Translations under genes and position numbers: made by a program
The notes under the pieces: model-generated
What the model was told of the DNA's origin: nothing
Database searches by the model: none
The model's input: the letters and a program-made list of their open reading frames with translations, nothing else
DNA from: Solwaraspora sp. WMMD406
Lineage (GTDB): Bacteria; Actinomycetota; Actinomycetes; Mycobacteriales; Micromonosporaceae
DNA length: 64,000 bases
Direction: 5' to 3'
Assembly (NCBI RefSeq): GCF_029626025.1
Contig: NZ_JARUBF010000001.1
Span: 3,224,001 to 3,288,000, forward strand
Shown here: in pieces, positions 43,625 to 52,230 of the stretch
How positions within the stretch are numbered: position 1 is the stretch's first letter
Layout: each line of letters starts with the position of its first letter

Positions 43625-43627
43625 GAC

Positions 43628-43651
43628 CCCCTCCTGCGTGAGGGGTTTTTT
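43628..43651 (+). terminator. Intrinsic terminator/attenuator before leuS
   Basis: cccctc (43628-43633) pairs with gagggg (43640-43645) around a 6-nt loop, followed at once by six T residues, the only clear T tract of this sort in the window. It lies between the leader peptide and leuS, so it would end transcription before leuS unless overcome. Confidence 0.82.
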
Positions 43652-43701
43652 CATGCCCACGAACGACAGCCCACGACCAGACCTTGAGGTGGCGACCGAC
43701 G

Positions 43702-46545
43702 ATGAGCGAGGCAGTCGAGACGACCGCGGCGGACACCCCTCCGTTCCGGTACACCGCTGCGATGGCCAGTGAGATCGAACGCCGGTGGCAGCGGCGCTGG
43801 GACCAGGACGGTACGTTCCACGCGCCCAACCCGGCCGGTCCGCTGGCCGATCCGACACACCCCCGGGCCGACGCCGAGAAGCTCTTCCTGCTGGACATGT
43901 TTCCCTACCCCTCCGGGGCCGGGCTGCACGTCGGTCACCCGCTGGGCTTCATCGGCACCGACTGCTACGGCCGCTACCAGCGGATGGCCGGCCGCAACGT
44001 GCTGCACGCCATGGGCTTCGACGCGTTCGGCCTGCCCGCCGAGCAGTACGCGGTGCAGACCGGCCAGCACCCACGGACCACCACCGAGGCCAACATCGAG
44101 CGGTACCGGGCCCAGCTGCGCATGCTGGGCCTGGCCCACGACGACCGCCGGTCGGTGGCCACCACGGACGTCGAGTTCTACCGCTGGACCCAGTGGATCT
44201 TCCTGCAGATCTTCAATTCCTGGTACGACCCGGCGGCCGGCAAGGCCCGACCGGTCGCCGAACTGATCGCCGAGTACGAATCCGGCACGCGGTCCACCCC
44301 CGACGGTCGGGCCTGGGCCGAGCTGGACTCCCGGCAGCGCCGCGAACTGGTCGACGGTCACCGGCTGGCCTACATCTCCGAGGCACCGGTCAACTGGTGC
44401 CCCGGCCTGGGCACCGTGCTGGCCAACGAGGAGATCACCGCCGACGGCCGTTCGGAGCGGGGCAACTTCCCGGTCTTCAAACGCAACCTGCGGCAGTGGA
44501 AGATGCGGATCACCGCGTACGCCGACCGGCTGCTGGACGACCTGGACCTGCTGGAGTGGCCGGAGCCGATCAAGCTGATGCAGCGCAACTGGATCGGCCG
44601 CTCCACCGGCGCGCACATCACCTTCCCGACCGCCGCCGCGCCGATCGAGGTCTTCACCACCCGCCCGGACACCGTGTTCGGTGCCACCTACATGGTGCTG
44701 GCACCCGAACACACGCTGGTCGACGATCTGGTGCCGGCGGCCTGGCCGACGGACACCCGACCGGCCTGGACCGGCGGGTACCCCACCCCCCGGGAAGCCG
44801 TCGAGGCCTACCGCAAGCAGGCGGCCAGCCGCACCGACGCCGACCGGCAGGCCGAGGGGCGGGACAAGACCGGCGTTTTCGTCGGCGCGTACGCCACCAA
44901 CCCGGTCAACGGTAACCAGCTGCCGGTCTTCATCGCCGACTACGTACTGGCCGGCTACGGCACCGGGGCGATCATGGCGGTGCCCGGCCAGGACGAGCGG
45001 GACTGGGACTTCGCCGAGGTCTTCGACCTGCCGATCGTACGGACGGTGGCGCCGCCGGAGGACTTCACCGGTAAGGCGTACACCGGTGACGGCCCGGCGA
45101 TCAACAGCGAGTTCCTGGACGGCCTGCCGATCGGCGCGGCGAAGGCCCGGATCATCGACTGGCTGGAAGCGGGCGGCCACGGTCGGGGCGCGGTCACCTA
45201 CCGGCTGCGGGACTGGCTGTTCAGCCGGCAACGCTACTGGGGCGAGCCGTTCCCGATCGTCTACGACGAAACCGGGCTGCCGATCGCGCTGCCGGAGCAG
45301 ATGCTGCCGCTGGAACTGCCCGAGGTCGACGACTTCTCGCCCCGTACCTTCGACCCCGACGACGCCGACTCCGACCCGGAGACCCCGCTGTCGCGGGCCG
45401 GCGAGTGGGCCGAGGTGGAACTGGATCTGACCGGGGTGCCGGGTGCGCCGACCGGCCGGCGCCGCTACCGGCGGGAGACCAACACGATGCCGCAGTGGGC
45501 CGGTTCCTGCTGGTACGAGATGCGCTACGCCGACCCGACCAACCACGACACCTTCGTCGACCCGGCCAACGAGCGGTACTGGATGGGAGCGGCGTCGGCG
45601 ACCGACTGCGGCGGTGTCGACCTGTACGTCGGCGGTGTCGAGCACGCCGTGCTGCACCTGCTGTACGCCCGGTTCTGGCACAAGGTGCTGTTCGACCTGG
45701 GGCACGTGTCCAGCGTCGAACCGTTCCGCCGGCTGTTCAACCAGGGCTACATCCAGGCGTACGCGTACACCGACCCGCGCGGTGCCTACGTCGACGCGGC
45801 TCAGGTCGTCGAGCGCGACGGCGGCTGGTTCCACGGCGACGTCGCGGTCGACCGCGAGTACGGCAAGATGGGCAAGAGCCTGCGTAACGTGGTCACCCCG
45901 GACGAGATGTGCGAGGCGTACGGCGCGGACACCTTCCGGGTGTACGAGATGTCGATGGGTCCGCTGGAGGTGTCCCGCCCGTGGGAGACCCGGGCGGTGG
46001 TCGGCTCCTACCGGTTCCTGCAGCGGGTCTGGCGGGCGCTGGTCGACGAGCAGACCGGGGCCTCTCGGGTGACCGACGACCCGGCGGACGAACCCCTGCG
46101 CCGGCTGACCCACCGGGTGATCGACGGGGTCCGCCGCGACATGGACGACCTGCGGTTCAACACCGCGATCGCCAAGCTGATCGAGCTGACCAACGCACTG
46201 ACCCGGCTGCCGGCGACGCCCCGCGAGGTGGCCGAGCCGCTGGTGCTGATGCTTGCGCCGTTCGCCCCGCACGTCGCCGAGGAGCTCTGGCAGCGGCTGG
46301 GACACTCCGGTTCACTGACGTACGTCGACTTCCCGGTGGCCGATCCGGCGCTGCTTCGGGCCGCGTCGGTGACCTACCCGGTGCAGGTGGCGGGCAAGGT
46401 CCGGGGGCGGGTGGAGGTGCCGGCCGAGGTCGCCGAGGAGGAGGTACGGGCGGCCGCGCTGGCCGCCGTCGCCGAGCACCTGGGTGGCCGTACGCCACGC
46501 AAGGTGATCGTGGTCCCGGGCCGGATGGTCAGCGTGGTGCCCTGA
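43702..46545 (+). CDS. leuS: Leucyl-tRNA synthetase
   Basis: A 947-aa class Ia synthetase that charges tRNA-Leu. The HIGH-type motif is HVGH at residues 76-79 ([17 protein letters not shown]), and KMSKS appears as KMGKS at 722-726. The CP1 editing domain contains [17 protein letters not shown] and the region around [18 protein letters not shown] long actinobacterial insertion is seen near 520-590. The C-terminal anticodon-binding and tail domains end with [15 protein letters not shown]. The start is ATG 43702; a GTG at 43684 adds six residues without a better ribosome site. It is a single-gene unit controlled by the leader described above. Confidence 0.97.
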   Translation: MSEAVETTAADTPPFRYTAAMASEIERRWQRRWDQDGTFHAPNPAGPLADPTHPRADAEKLFLLDMFPYPSGAGLHVGHPLGFIGTDCYGRYQRMAGRNVLHAMGFDAFGLPAEQYAVQTGQHPRTTTEANIERYRAQLRMLGLAHDDRRSVATTDVEFYRWTQWIFLQIFNSWYDPAAGKARPVAELIAEYESGTRSTPDGRAWAELDSRQRRELVDGHRLAYISEAPVNWCPGLGTVLANEEITADGRSERGNFPVFKRNLRQWKMRITAYADRLLDDLDLLEWPEPIKLMQRNWIGRSTGAHITFPTAAAPIEVFTTRPDTVFGATYMVLAPEHTLVDDLVPAAWPTDTRPAWTGGYPTPREAVEAYRKQAASRTDADRQAEGRDKTGVFVGAYATNPVNGNQLPVFIADYVLAGYGTGAIMAVPGQDERDWDFAEVFDLPIVRTVAPPEDFTGKAYTGDGPAINSEFLDGLPIGAAKARIIDWLEAGGHGRGAVTYRLRDWLFSRQRYWGEPFPIVYDETGLPIALPEQMLPLELPEVDDFSPRTFDPDDADSDPETPLSRAGEWAEVELDLTGVPGAPTGRRRYRRETNTMPQWAGSCWYEMRYADPTNHDTFVDPANERYWMGAASATDCGGVDLYVGGVEHAVLHLLYARFWHKVLFDLGHVSSVEPFRRLFNQGYIQAYAYTDPRGAYVDAAQVVERDGGWFHGDVAVDREYGKMGKSLRNVVTPDEMCEAYGADTFRVYEMSMGPLEVSRPWETRAVVGSYRFLQRVWRALVDEQTGASRVTDDPADEPLRRLTHRVIDGVRRDMDDLRFNTAIAKLIELTNALTRLPATPREVAEPLVLMLAPFAPHVAEELWQRLGHSGSLTYVDFPVADPALLRAASVTYPVQVAGKVRGRVEVPAEVAEEEVRAAALAAVAEHLGGRTPRKVIVVPGRMVSVVP

Positions 46546-46618
46546 GCGGCGTCGCCACGTCAACCCGTGCCGGTCGACGTCGCGGCGGCCGTGATGGCGT
46601 CGACTCGATCCGGCCCGG

Positions 46619-47374
46619 TCACGTCGGCGAGGTGACCTCGCCGTCTCGTACCCGGGCGGCGGCGGCACTGGCGCGCACCGCCCGGCGCCAGCGAAGCAGC
46701 AGCACGACGGTGGCCGCCGCACCCAACCCGGCCGGCGCGGCGGCCAGCCAGTTGACCTCGCCGGGGGCGACCACCGCCGCGCCGAGCACCGCGTAGCCGA
46801 CGGCGGTCGGCGCCGAGGCGAGCACACTGCCGATCAGGAACGGGGTCAGCCGGACCCCGGTGGTGCCGTAGCCGAGGCTGACCATTCCGAAGCCGCTGAC
46901 CGGCAACAGCCGGACCGTCACCACACCCAGCACGCTCTGGGTGGTGAACCACCGGTCGAGCTGGGCCAGCCGCAGCCGGACCCGCCCGGTCCGGCCGGCG
47001 AGGCCACCCGCTGGTGCCGCCGAGGTACGGCTGGCGACGTATTCCCTCCCCAGCCACCGGCCGACGCCGAAGCCGATCAGCGCCGCCAGCGTCGCCGCGG
47101 CGAGGCTGTAGCCGGCGCCGGCCACCGGGCCGAACAGCGCGCCCCAGGTCAACGTGATGAAGGTGCGGGGCACCAGCACGGTCAGCAGCAGCGCGCCGAC
47201 CAGTACGGCCAGCACCGGTGCGGCCATGCCGAGCCGGTCCGGTAGACCGGACAGGGCCGCCAGATCGGGCCGGGGGACCAGCAGCACCAGCAGACCGCAG
47301 CCGGCGATGAGCGCGAGCAGGGCCGCGAACCGGACCACCGCCGGTTCGCGCAGCGCCTGCCGCAGCCGCCTCAT
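46619..47374 (-). CDS. TVP38/TMEM64 (VTT-domain) membrane protein
   Basis: A 251-aa membrane protein with about six transmembrane segments and the VTT-domain core: LVPRTFITLTWGALFGPVAG, AAATLAALIGFGVGRWLGRE and LLPVSGFGMVSLGYGTTGVR. Family members are poorly known, with roles proposed in lipid or undecaprenyl-phosphate movement. The start is ATG 47374, overlapping the gatD stop by ATGA, so it is the third gene of the murT-gatD operon. That places it with peptidoglycan precursor amidation and makes a lipid-carrier link attractive, but this is inference. Confidence 0.85.
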   Translation of the reverse strand: MRRLRQALREPAVVRFAALLALIAGCGLLVLLVPRPDLAALSGLPDRLGMAAPVLAVLVGALLLTVLVPRTFITLTWGALFGPVAGAGYSLAAATLAALIGFGVGRWLGREYVASRTSAAPAGGLAGRTGRVRLRLAQLDRWFTTQSVLGVVTVRLLPVSGFGMVSLGYGTTGVRLTPFLIGSVLASAPTAVGYAVLGAAVVAPGEVNWLAAAPAGLGAAATVVLLLRWRRAVRASAAAARVRDGEVTSPT

Positions 47375-48120
47375 GAACGGATCGCGGCCGCCCGTTCGGC
47401 CCGCAGCCGGTCGGCCCACATGTCGTTGAGCGGCGGCAGGCTGCCGGCCCCGATCGCCCAGCGCAGCAGCAGATCGGCCAGTGCCGGGTTGCGGGCCAGC
47501 GCCGGACCGTGCGCGTACGTACCGAGGATGTTGCCCCGCCAGGCGCCTTCGCTGGCACCGTCGTTGCCGACGCCGGTGGTGACTCTGGCCAACGGCGACA
47601 CCCCGTTGCCGAGATGGGTGCGCCCGCCGTGGTTTTCGAATCCGCTCAGCGGTGGCAGCCCCAGCCGGGGGTCGATGTCACCGGCGAGTTCGCCGACCGC
47701 GCGGCTGGGCCCCCGGTCGGAGTGCAGGTCGAGCAGGTCCAGGCCGGCGCACTGGGTGCCCTTGGCGAAGAAGGACCGGCCCAGGAGCTGGTAGCCGGCG
47801 CAGACGGCGAAGATGACCGAGCCCTGACTGACCGCGCGGTGCAGGCCGCCGTCGGCCGCCAACCGTTGGGCGGCGAGCGCCTGCGGGCCGTCCTCGCCGC
47901 CACCGACGAGATAGATGTCGGCCGACTGCGGCACCGGCTGGTCGGAGCGGATCTCGGTCAGCTCCACCGGGATTCCCCGCTGCTGCGCCCGCCGGGCGAG
48001 GATCAGCAGGTTGCCCCGGTCGCCGTAGGTGGAGAGCAGGTCGGGGTAGAGCCAGACCAGCCGTAGCACGCTGGGGCCGCCGATCGACGGGCCGATGGCC
48101 GGGAACGACTCAGTTGACAC
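47371..48120 (-). CDS. gatD: GatD, glutamine amidotransferase subunit of lipid II amidase
   Basis: A 249-aa class I glutamine amidotransferase (CobB/CobQ-like). It releases ammonia from Gln for MurT, which amidates D-Glu of lipid II to D-isoglutamine. The catalytic Cys is C107 in VIFAVCAGYQLLG and the His H204 in GTYAHGPALARNP; YGDRGNLLILARRA near the N-terminus is typical of GatD. The start is GTG 48120, overlapping murT by 11 nt. A longer frame to 48279 is inside murT. It is the second gene of murT-gatD-VTT. Confidence 0.93.
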   Translation of the reverse strand: MSTESFPAIGPSIGGPSVLRLVWLYPDLLSTYGDRGNLLILARRAQQRGIPVELTEIRSDQPVPQSADIYLVGGGEDGPQALAAQRLAADGGLHRAVSQGSVIFAVCAGYQLLGRSFFAKGTQCAGLDLLDLHSDRGPSRAVGELAGDIDPRLGLPPLSGFENHGGRTHLGNGVSPLARVTTGVGNDGASEGAWRGNILGTYAHGPALARNPALADLLLRWAIGAGSLPPLNDMWADRLRAERAAAIRS

Positions 48121-49345
48121 GGTCCAGCTCCGCTCGAATGTCCTGGAAGGCGGTGTAGTTGGCGATGACCTCCAGCCGGCCCGGCGGCACCGACGCGATC
48201 GCCGCGTTGAGCGTGGGCACGTGCAGGAACGGTACGTCGTTGACCTCCAGCCGGACCGCCAGGTCGTACGCCCGGTCACCGGTGATGAGGACCTGCCGGC
48301 CGCGCAGCGGCGCGAAGTCCACGTCGAACAGCCAGGAGGTGTCCAGCCCGTCGGGGTCGCGGGCGTTGATGGACAGCAGCGTCGGGGCGTGTTCGGCCAT
48401 GTCGAACGCTTCCAACCAGCTCGCCGGGTTCTTGGCCAGCAGCAGCCGGATGGTGCGTCCGCTGCGGACGACCTGGGCGTAGCGTCCGGCGACCGAGGTG
48501 ACGGTGGCCAGCCGGGAGACCGCGTCGACCGGCCGTACGCCGAACTCCGCCGCCAGCGCCAGGGCGGTGGCGGCGTTGCCGATGTTGACCTGTCCCGGCA
48601 GCTGGAGCACGACCTTGTGCCAGGCGCCGGTGGGATCGATCACGCCGTCCTCGTCGACCACCCACTGCGGGTCGGGTCGGCGCAGCGGACATCCGGCGCA
48701 CCACCACTGGTGGTCGGCGCGGGCGATCGCCGAGCCGCATTCCGGGCAGACCCACGAGTCGTCGTGCCAGCGCTGCCCGGCGCTGAACCAGACGACCGAG
48801 CCGGCGGTGGCGGCCGCCCAGACGACCATCGGGTCGTCGGCGTTGGCCACCACCTTGATGTGCGGGTGCTCCGCGAGCGCCACCCGCCACAGCTGGGCCA
48901 TCATCGCCACCTCCTTGGCCCGGTCGAGCTGGTCGCGGGAGAGGTTGAGCAGCGCGACCACCCGGGGGTTGGTGGCGTCCAGCACGTGCGCCAGGTAGTG
49001 CTCGTCGACCTCCAGCACCGCGTACGGGGTGGCGCCGGCCTTGGCCAGCGCGGAGGTGTGGCCGGTCGGCATGTTGGCACCGAACGAGTTGGTCGCCACC
49101 CGGCCGAGGACGCCGACCGCCGCCGCGGCCAGCCTGGTGGTGGTGGTCTTGCCGTTCGTGCCGGAGACCAGCGCGATCGCCCGGCCGGCGGCGAGGTGGG
49201 CCAGCAGCTCGGGGTCGATCTTGAGGCCGATCCAGCCGCCGATCACCGATCCGTCGCCCCGTCCGGCGGCCCGCGACAGCGCCGCGGCGGTGCGGGACAC
49301 CGAGCTTGCCACCTTTGCCCGCAGGGGCATTTTCGCGTCCGTCAC
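48110..49345 (-). CDS. murT: MurT, Mur-ligase-like subunit of lipid II isoglutaminyl synthase
   Basis: A 411-aa Mur-ligase relative that activates the D-Glu alpha-carboxylate of lipid II with ATP. The P-loop is VSGTNGKTTTTRL (about residues 69-81). A Cys4 zinc ribbon typical of MurT has C200, C203, C216 and C219 (VCPECGSA, WWCAGCPLRR). The C-terminal DUF1727 region (VDFAPLRGRQVLITGDRAYD) contacts GatD. The start is GTG 49345, 7 nt after a TAACCT -10 box (leaderless); ATG 49330 is the alternative. It is divergent from mraZ, across a 474-bp gap rich in MraZ-box-like repeats. Confidence 0.93.
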   Translation of the reverse strand: MTDAKMPLRAKVASSVSRTAAALSRAAGRGDGSVIGGWIGLKIDPELLAHLAAGRAIALVSGTNGKTTTTRLAAAAVGVLGRVATNSFGANMPTGHTSALAKAGATPYAVLEVDEHYLAHVLDATNPRVVALLNLSRDQLDRAKEVAMMAQLWRVALAEHPHIKVVANADDPMVVWAAATAGSVVWFSAGQRWHDDSWVCPECGSAIARADHQWWCAGCPLRRPDPQWVVDEDGVIDPTGAWHKVVLQLPGQVNIGNAATALALAAEFGVRPVDAVSRLATVTSVAGRYAQVVRSGRTIRLLLAKNPASWLEAFDMAEHAPTLLSINARDPDGLDTSWLFDVDFAPLRGRQVLITGDRAYDLAVRLEVNDVPFLHVPTLNAAIASVPPGRLEVIANYTAFQDIRAELDRVN

Positions 49346-49352
49346 GCGTGCG

Positions 49353-49358
49353 AGGTTA
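49353..49358 (-). promoter_or_regulatory. -10 box TAACCT of leaderless murT-gatD mRNA
   Basis: On the minus strand TAACCT ends 7 nt before GTG 49345, and no ribosome binding site precedes the GTG. This fits a transcript starting at the start codon. Confidence 0.6.
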
Positions 49359-49453
49359 CCGGACCCGACCGGCACCGGATCGGTCCACGCAAGCGTTGCC
49401 GGTGTCCGGCCCGGATGAACAGGTCCGCCGTCGGCGCCGTGGCACGGTCGGCG

Positions 49454-49489
49454 CTCCACTTCCCTCCACCCGTGGCGGATTCCCTCCAC
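49454..49489 (-). promoter_or_regulatory. MraZ-box-like repeats on the murT side
   Basis: On the minus strand GTGGAG occurs at 49484-49489, 49464-49469 and 49454-49459, spaced 20 and 10 bp. The stretch gggtggagggaagtggag (rc of 49454-49471) is identical over 18 nt to the boxes in the mraZ promoter (49710-49727), in mirror orientation. They lie about 100 bp upstream of the murT -10 box. Confidence 0.6.
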
Positions 49490-49633
49490 CTTCGGTGATC
49501 AGGGTCGTCGTCGCGGCGTCGATCACCGACGGGTAAACCGCATATTTCACGACATAAAGGCCGGAAGCGGCGAGCTTGCCGACGCGTCCTCGATGCGTGT
49601 CGGAAAGCGGACCGGCGGCGGGCCCCGTTCGCC

Positions 49634-49649
49634 CTCCACCTGTCGCCAC
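49634..49649 (-). promoter_or_regulatory. Further MraZ-box-like pair
   Basis: On the minus strand GTGGCG (49644-49649) and GTGGAG (49634-49639) stand exactly 10 bp apart, in the same orientation as the murT-side boxes, 63 bp from the mraZ promoter boxes. Confidence 0.4.
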
Positions 49650-49705
49650 CCCAATTGACGTGCGGTTTTGCGTCCGACGTCGGCGTGTTTCGGCCGCGAT
49701 TTTGG

Positions 49706-49737
49706 TTGCGGGTGGAGGGAAGTGGAGTACAGTGGGG
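49706..49737 (+). promoter_or_regulatory. mraZ promoter with three 10-bp-spaced MraZ boxes
   Basis: A -35-like TTGCGG (49706-49711) and -10 TACAGT (49728-49733) are 16 bp apart. Three direct repeats GTGGAG (49712), GTGGAG (49722) and GTGGGG (49732) lie at exact 10-bp intervals over the spacer and -10 box. Direct TGGG/GTGG-type repeats with one-turn spacing are the known operator pattern of the autorepressor MraZ. Confidence 0.75.
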
Positions 49738-49819
49738 CGCAATGGCGGGGCCGGGAGGGCCCGCCGGCCCCGGGGGATACGGCATCGCGAAATGCCGTTC
49801 AAGGGCAAGGGGGTGGGCC

Positions 49820-50251
49820 GTGTTTCTCGGCACCCATACTCCGCGCCTGGACGAAAAGGGCCGGTTGATCCTTCCCGCCAAGTTCCGCGACGAGCTGGCG
49901 GGAGGTGTCGTGATCACCAAAGGGCAGGAGCACTGTCTCTACGTCTTCCCGACCACCGAGTTCCAGCGGATCGCCAACCAGTTGCGCGACCAGCCGATGA
50001 CGCATAAGGCGGCGCGGGCCTACAGCCGGGTCTTCTTCGCCAGCGCGCACGACGAGGTGCCGGACAAACAGGGACGGGTCACCATCCCGGTCCACCTGCG
50101 GGAATACGCCGGTCTCGGCCGGGACCTCGTGGTGATCGGGGCGAGTAGCCGGGTGGAGATCTGGGACAAGCAGGCATGGGAGACCTACCTGTCCGACAGC
50201 GAGGGCGACTTCGCGGACATCGAACAGGGGGTGCTGCCCGGCGGACTGTAG
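49820..50251 (+). CDS. mraZ: MraZ, transcriptional regulator of the division/cell-wall cluster
   Basis: A 143-aa protein with two AbrB-like half-domains: [20 protein letters not shown] near the N-terminus and [20 protein letters not shown] in the second half, each with the DxKGR(x)xxP motif. MraZ forms ring oligomers and represses its own cluster by binding tandem repeats such as those just upstream. GTG 49820 follows caagggggtgg. An in-frame ATG at 49742 lies 8 nt after the -10 box, but its 26 codons use rare codons (agg, tca, aaa) and are unlikely to be translated. It is the first gene of the dcw cluster. Confidence 0.95.
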   Translation: MFLGTHTPRLDEKGRLILPAKFRDELAGGVVITKGQEHCLYVFPTTEFQRIANQLRDQPMTHKAARAYSRVFFASAHDEVPDKQGRVTIPVHLREYAGLGRDLVVIGASSRVEIWDKQAWETYLSDSEGDFADIEQGVLPGGL

Positions 50252-50365
50252 GGGCGCGGACAGCCGATCCGTCCCGGCATCGCCGGGAACGCCAGTGGCT
50301 CACGCGAAAGACACTGGCCGGCACCGGTCGCCCGACGTATCGCGAGATCTCCAGCCGCTCCCGCT

Positions 50366-50391
50366 CCTGGCGCCACTTCCCCGGCGCCAGG
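50366..50391 (+). other. Hairpin in the mraZ-rsmH gap
   Basis: cctggcgcc (50366-50374) pairs perfectly with ggcgccagg (50383-50391) around an 8-nt loop. The gap between mraZ and rsmH is 264 bp, unusually wide for this tightly packed cluster. No T tract follows. Confidence 0.5.
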
Positions 50392-50515
50392 CGTGTGTTT
50401 CCGGCGCCGGCCATCGGCCGGCGGGTGGGGCAGAGCGGATGGGGATCTGGCGGTACGACGAGCGACGACACAGCAACCGGGCGCGAAACGGCAGGCAGGG
50501 CCACTGGGGGTCGAC

Positions 50516-51661
50516 ATGGGGGAGCTTCGCGGTACACACGTACCGGTGCTGCTCGAGCGGTGTCTCGAGCTGCTCGCCCCCGCGCTCGACCGCGGCGGCC
50601 GGCCGACCGTGCACGTCGACGCCACGCTCGGCCTCGGCGGTCACGCCGAGGCGGTGCTGGCGGCGCATCCGGCGACGACCCTGGTCGGCCTGGACCGGGA
50701 CCAGGAGGCGTTGACGCACGCCCGGGCGCGGCTGGCCCGGTACGTCGACCGCGTACACCTGGTCCATGCCGTCTACGACGACCTTCCGACGGTCCTCGAC
50801 CAGCTCGGACTCTCCCAGGTAGACAGCGTGCTGTTCGATCTGGGGGTGTCCTCGCTGCAACTCGACGCCCCCGACCGTGGCTTCGCCTATTCGCGCGATG
50901 TCGCACTGGACATGCGGATGGATCAGGGCCGGGGGATCACCGCCGAGGAGGTCGTCAACGACCGCCCGCCCGGTGAGCTGGTGCGGATCCTGCGCGAGTA
51001 CGGCGAGGAGCGGTTCGCCAGCCGGATCGTGGCAGCCATCGTCCGGGAGCGGGAGCGGCGGCGGATCACCTCCTCGGCGCGGCTCGCGGAGCTGGTCGAG
51101 TCGGCCATCCCGGCGGCAACCCGACGTACTGGCGGAAATCCCGCGAAAAGAACGTTTCAGGCGTTACGGATCGAGGTAAACCAGGAGCTGGCAGTGCTCC
51201 GGAGGGCACTGCCGGTCGCGCTGGACGCGCTGAGCGTCGGCGGACGCCTGGTGGTCCTGTCCTACCACTCGTTGGAGGACCGGATCACCAAGCAGACGCT
51301 GGCACCCCGCGCGCGCAGCAGCGCACCGCTGGATCTGCCGGTCGAGCTCCCCGGCACCGGACCGACGTTGCGGCTACTCAGCCGTGGCGCCGAGCCGGCC
51401 AGTGAGGCGGAGATCGCCGCCAACCCGCGCGCGGCGTCGGTGCGGTTGCGAGCGGCCGAGCACATCGATCAGACGGCGGCGACCAGCGTCGGTCCCGCCG
51501 TACCGGACTCCGGCGGGGCCGCCCGCGAACGGCCCCGCCCGGTCCGGGCGCTACACCAGCCCGGCGCGGCGGCGCCCGGGCCATCCGGACCGGACGGAGG
51601 ACGCCGGCCACGGCACCCCGTACGGGACCGGGGCAGGGGAGAAGAGGGGGAGGGGAAATGA
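50516..51661 (+). CDS. rsmH: RsmH (MraW), 16S rRNA m4C1402 methyltransferase
   Basis: A 381-aa SAM-dependent enzyme. It methylates N4 of C1402 in 16S rRNA. The signatures are [13 protein letters not shown] at the start, SAM motif [56 protein letters not shown] and [12 protein letters not shown]. The C-terminal 60 residues are a Pro/Arg/Gly-rich extension beyond the usual 310-320 aa. ATG 50516 follows ctggggg; a longer frame starting at 50393 is untranslated gap. Its stop overlaps the ftsL start by ATGA. Confidence 0.96.
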   Translation: MGELRGTHVPVLLERCLELLAPALDRGGRPTVHVDATLGLGGHAEAVLAAHPATTLVGLDRDQEALTHARARLARYVDRVHLVHAVYDDLPTVLDQLGLSQVDSVLFDLGVSSLQLDAPDRGFAYSRDVALDMRMDQGRGITAEEVVNDRPPGELVRILREYGEERFASRIVAAIVRERERRRITSSARLAELVESAIPAATRRTGGNPAKRTFQALRIEVNQELAVLRRALPVALDALSVGGRLVVLSYHSLEDRITKQTLAPRARSSAPLDLPVELPGTGPTLRLLSRGAEPASEAEIAANPRAASVRLRAAEHIDQTAATSVGPAVPDSGGAARERPRPVRALHQPGAAAPGPSGPDGGRRPRHPVRDRGRGEEGEGK

Positions 51662-52224
51662 CCATCGACAAGCGCGACCGCCCGGGGCGGGTCGGTCAGC
51701 GCGGAACCACAGCAGGCGCACCGCGGTCGGGGGGCCGGACCACGGAGCGACGAGACAATACCGCACGACGCTACGCGACGCAGGGCAGCGCCGCGCTACA
51801 GGAGCCGGCGAGCGTCCAGGAACCGGTACGGTTCCGCGACACCGCGACCGAGGAGACCGTACCTCGGCTGCGGGTGGCGCCACCGGCGCCGGTGGCGGTG
51901 CCCCGGGCACCGTTCATCGCGATGATCCTGGTGGTCGTCGTCGGTGGGGTGCTCGGTGTCCTGCTGGTCAACACCAAGATCAACGAAAACGCGATCCGGT
52001 TGGGCACGCTGCAGCAGGAGCAGTCCCACCTCGACCTCAAGGAGCAGCAGCTCAAGAAGGAGATTGCCCAGCACGAGGCACCCAACAACCTGGCCGCCCA
52101 GGCCCGCAAGCTCGGCTTGGTCGAGTCCGGCCCGCCAGCCTTCATCCGGCTGCCGGACGGCCGGGTGATCGGGGTGCCGCAGCCGGCCACCGGCGAGCCG
52201 TCGATCACCAGCCCCCAGGGGTAG
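51658..52224 (+). CDS. ftsL: FtsL-like septum protein
   Basis: A 188-aa bitopic membrane protein. An 83-residue basic cytoplasmic part, rich in Arg/Gly/Thr, precedes one transmembrane helix (about 86-105, [20 protein letters not shown]) and a periplasmic coiled coil with Leu/Gln heptads ([20 protein letters not shown]). Size, topology and place between rsmH and ftsI identify FtsL, which binds FtsB/FtsQ and activates FtsW/FtsI. FtsL has little sequence conservation, so the call rests mainly on position. ATG 51658 overlaps the rsmH stop. Confidence 0.88.
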   Translation: MTIDKRDRPGRVGQRGTTAGAPRSGGRTTERRDNTARRYATQGSAALQEPASVQEPVRFRDTATEETVPRLRVAPPAPVAVPRAPFIAMILVVVVGGVLGVLLVNTKINENAIRLGTLQQEQSHLDLKEQQLKKEIAQHEAPNNLAAQARKLGLVESGPPAFIRLPDGRVIGVPQPATGEPSITSPQG

Positions 52225-52230
52225 TCAGCG

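Noticed and set aside
43651-46305. An 884-codon open frame antisense to leuS
   Set aside because: It mirrors the leuS codons exactly and has no motif; leuS is certain from HVGH and KMGKS.
49742-49819. ATG 49742 as a leaderless start giving MraZ a 26-residue extension
   Set aside because: Spacing to TACAGT fits, but the codons include agg, tca, aaa and gca, unlike real genes here, and MraZ proteins start at FLGT.
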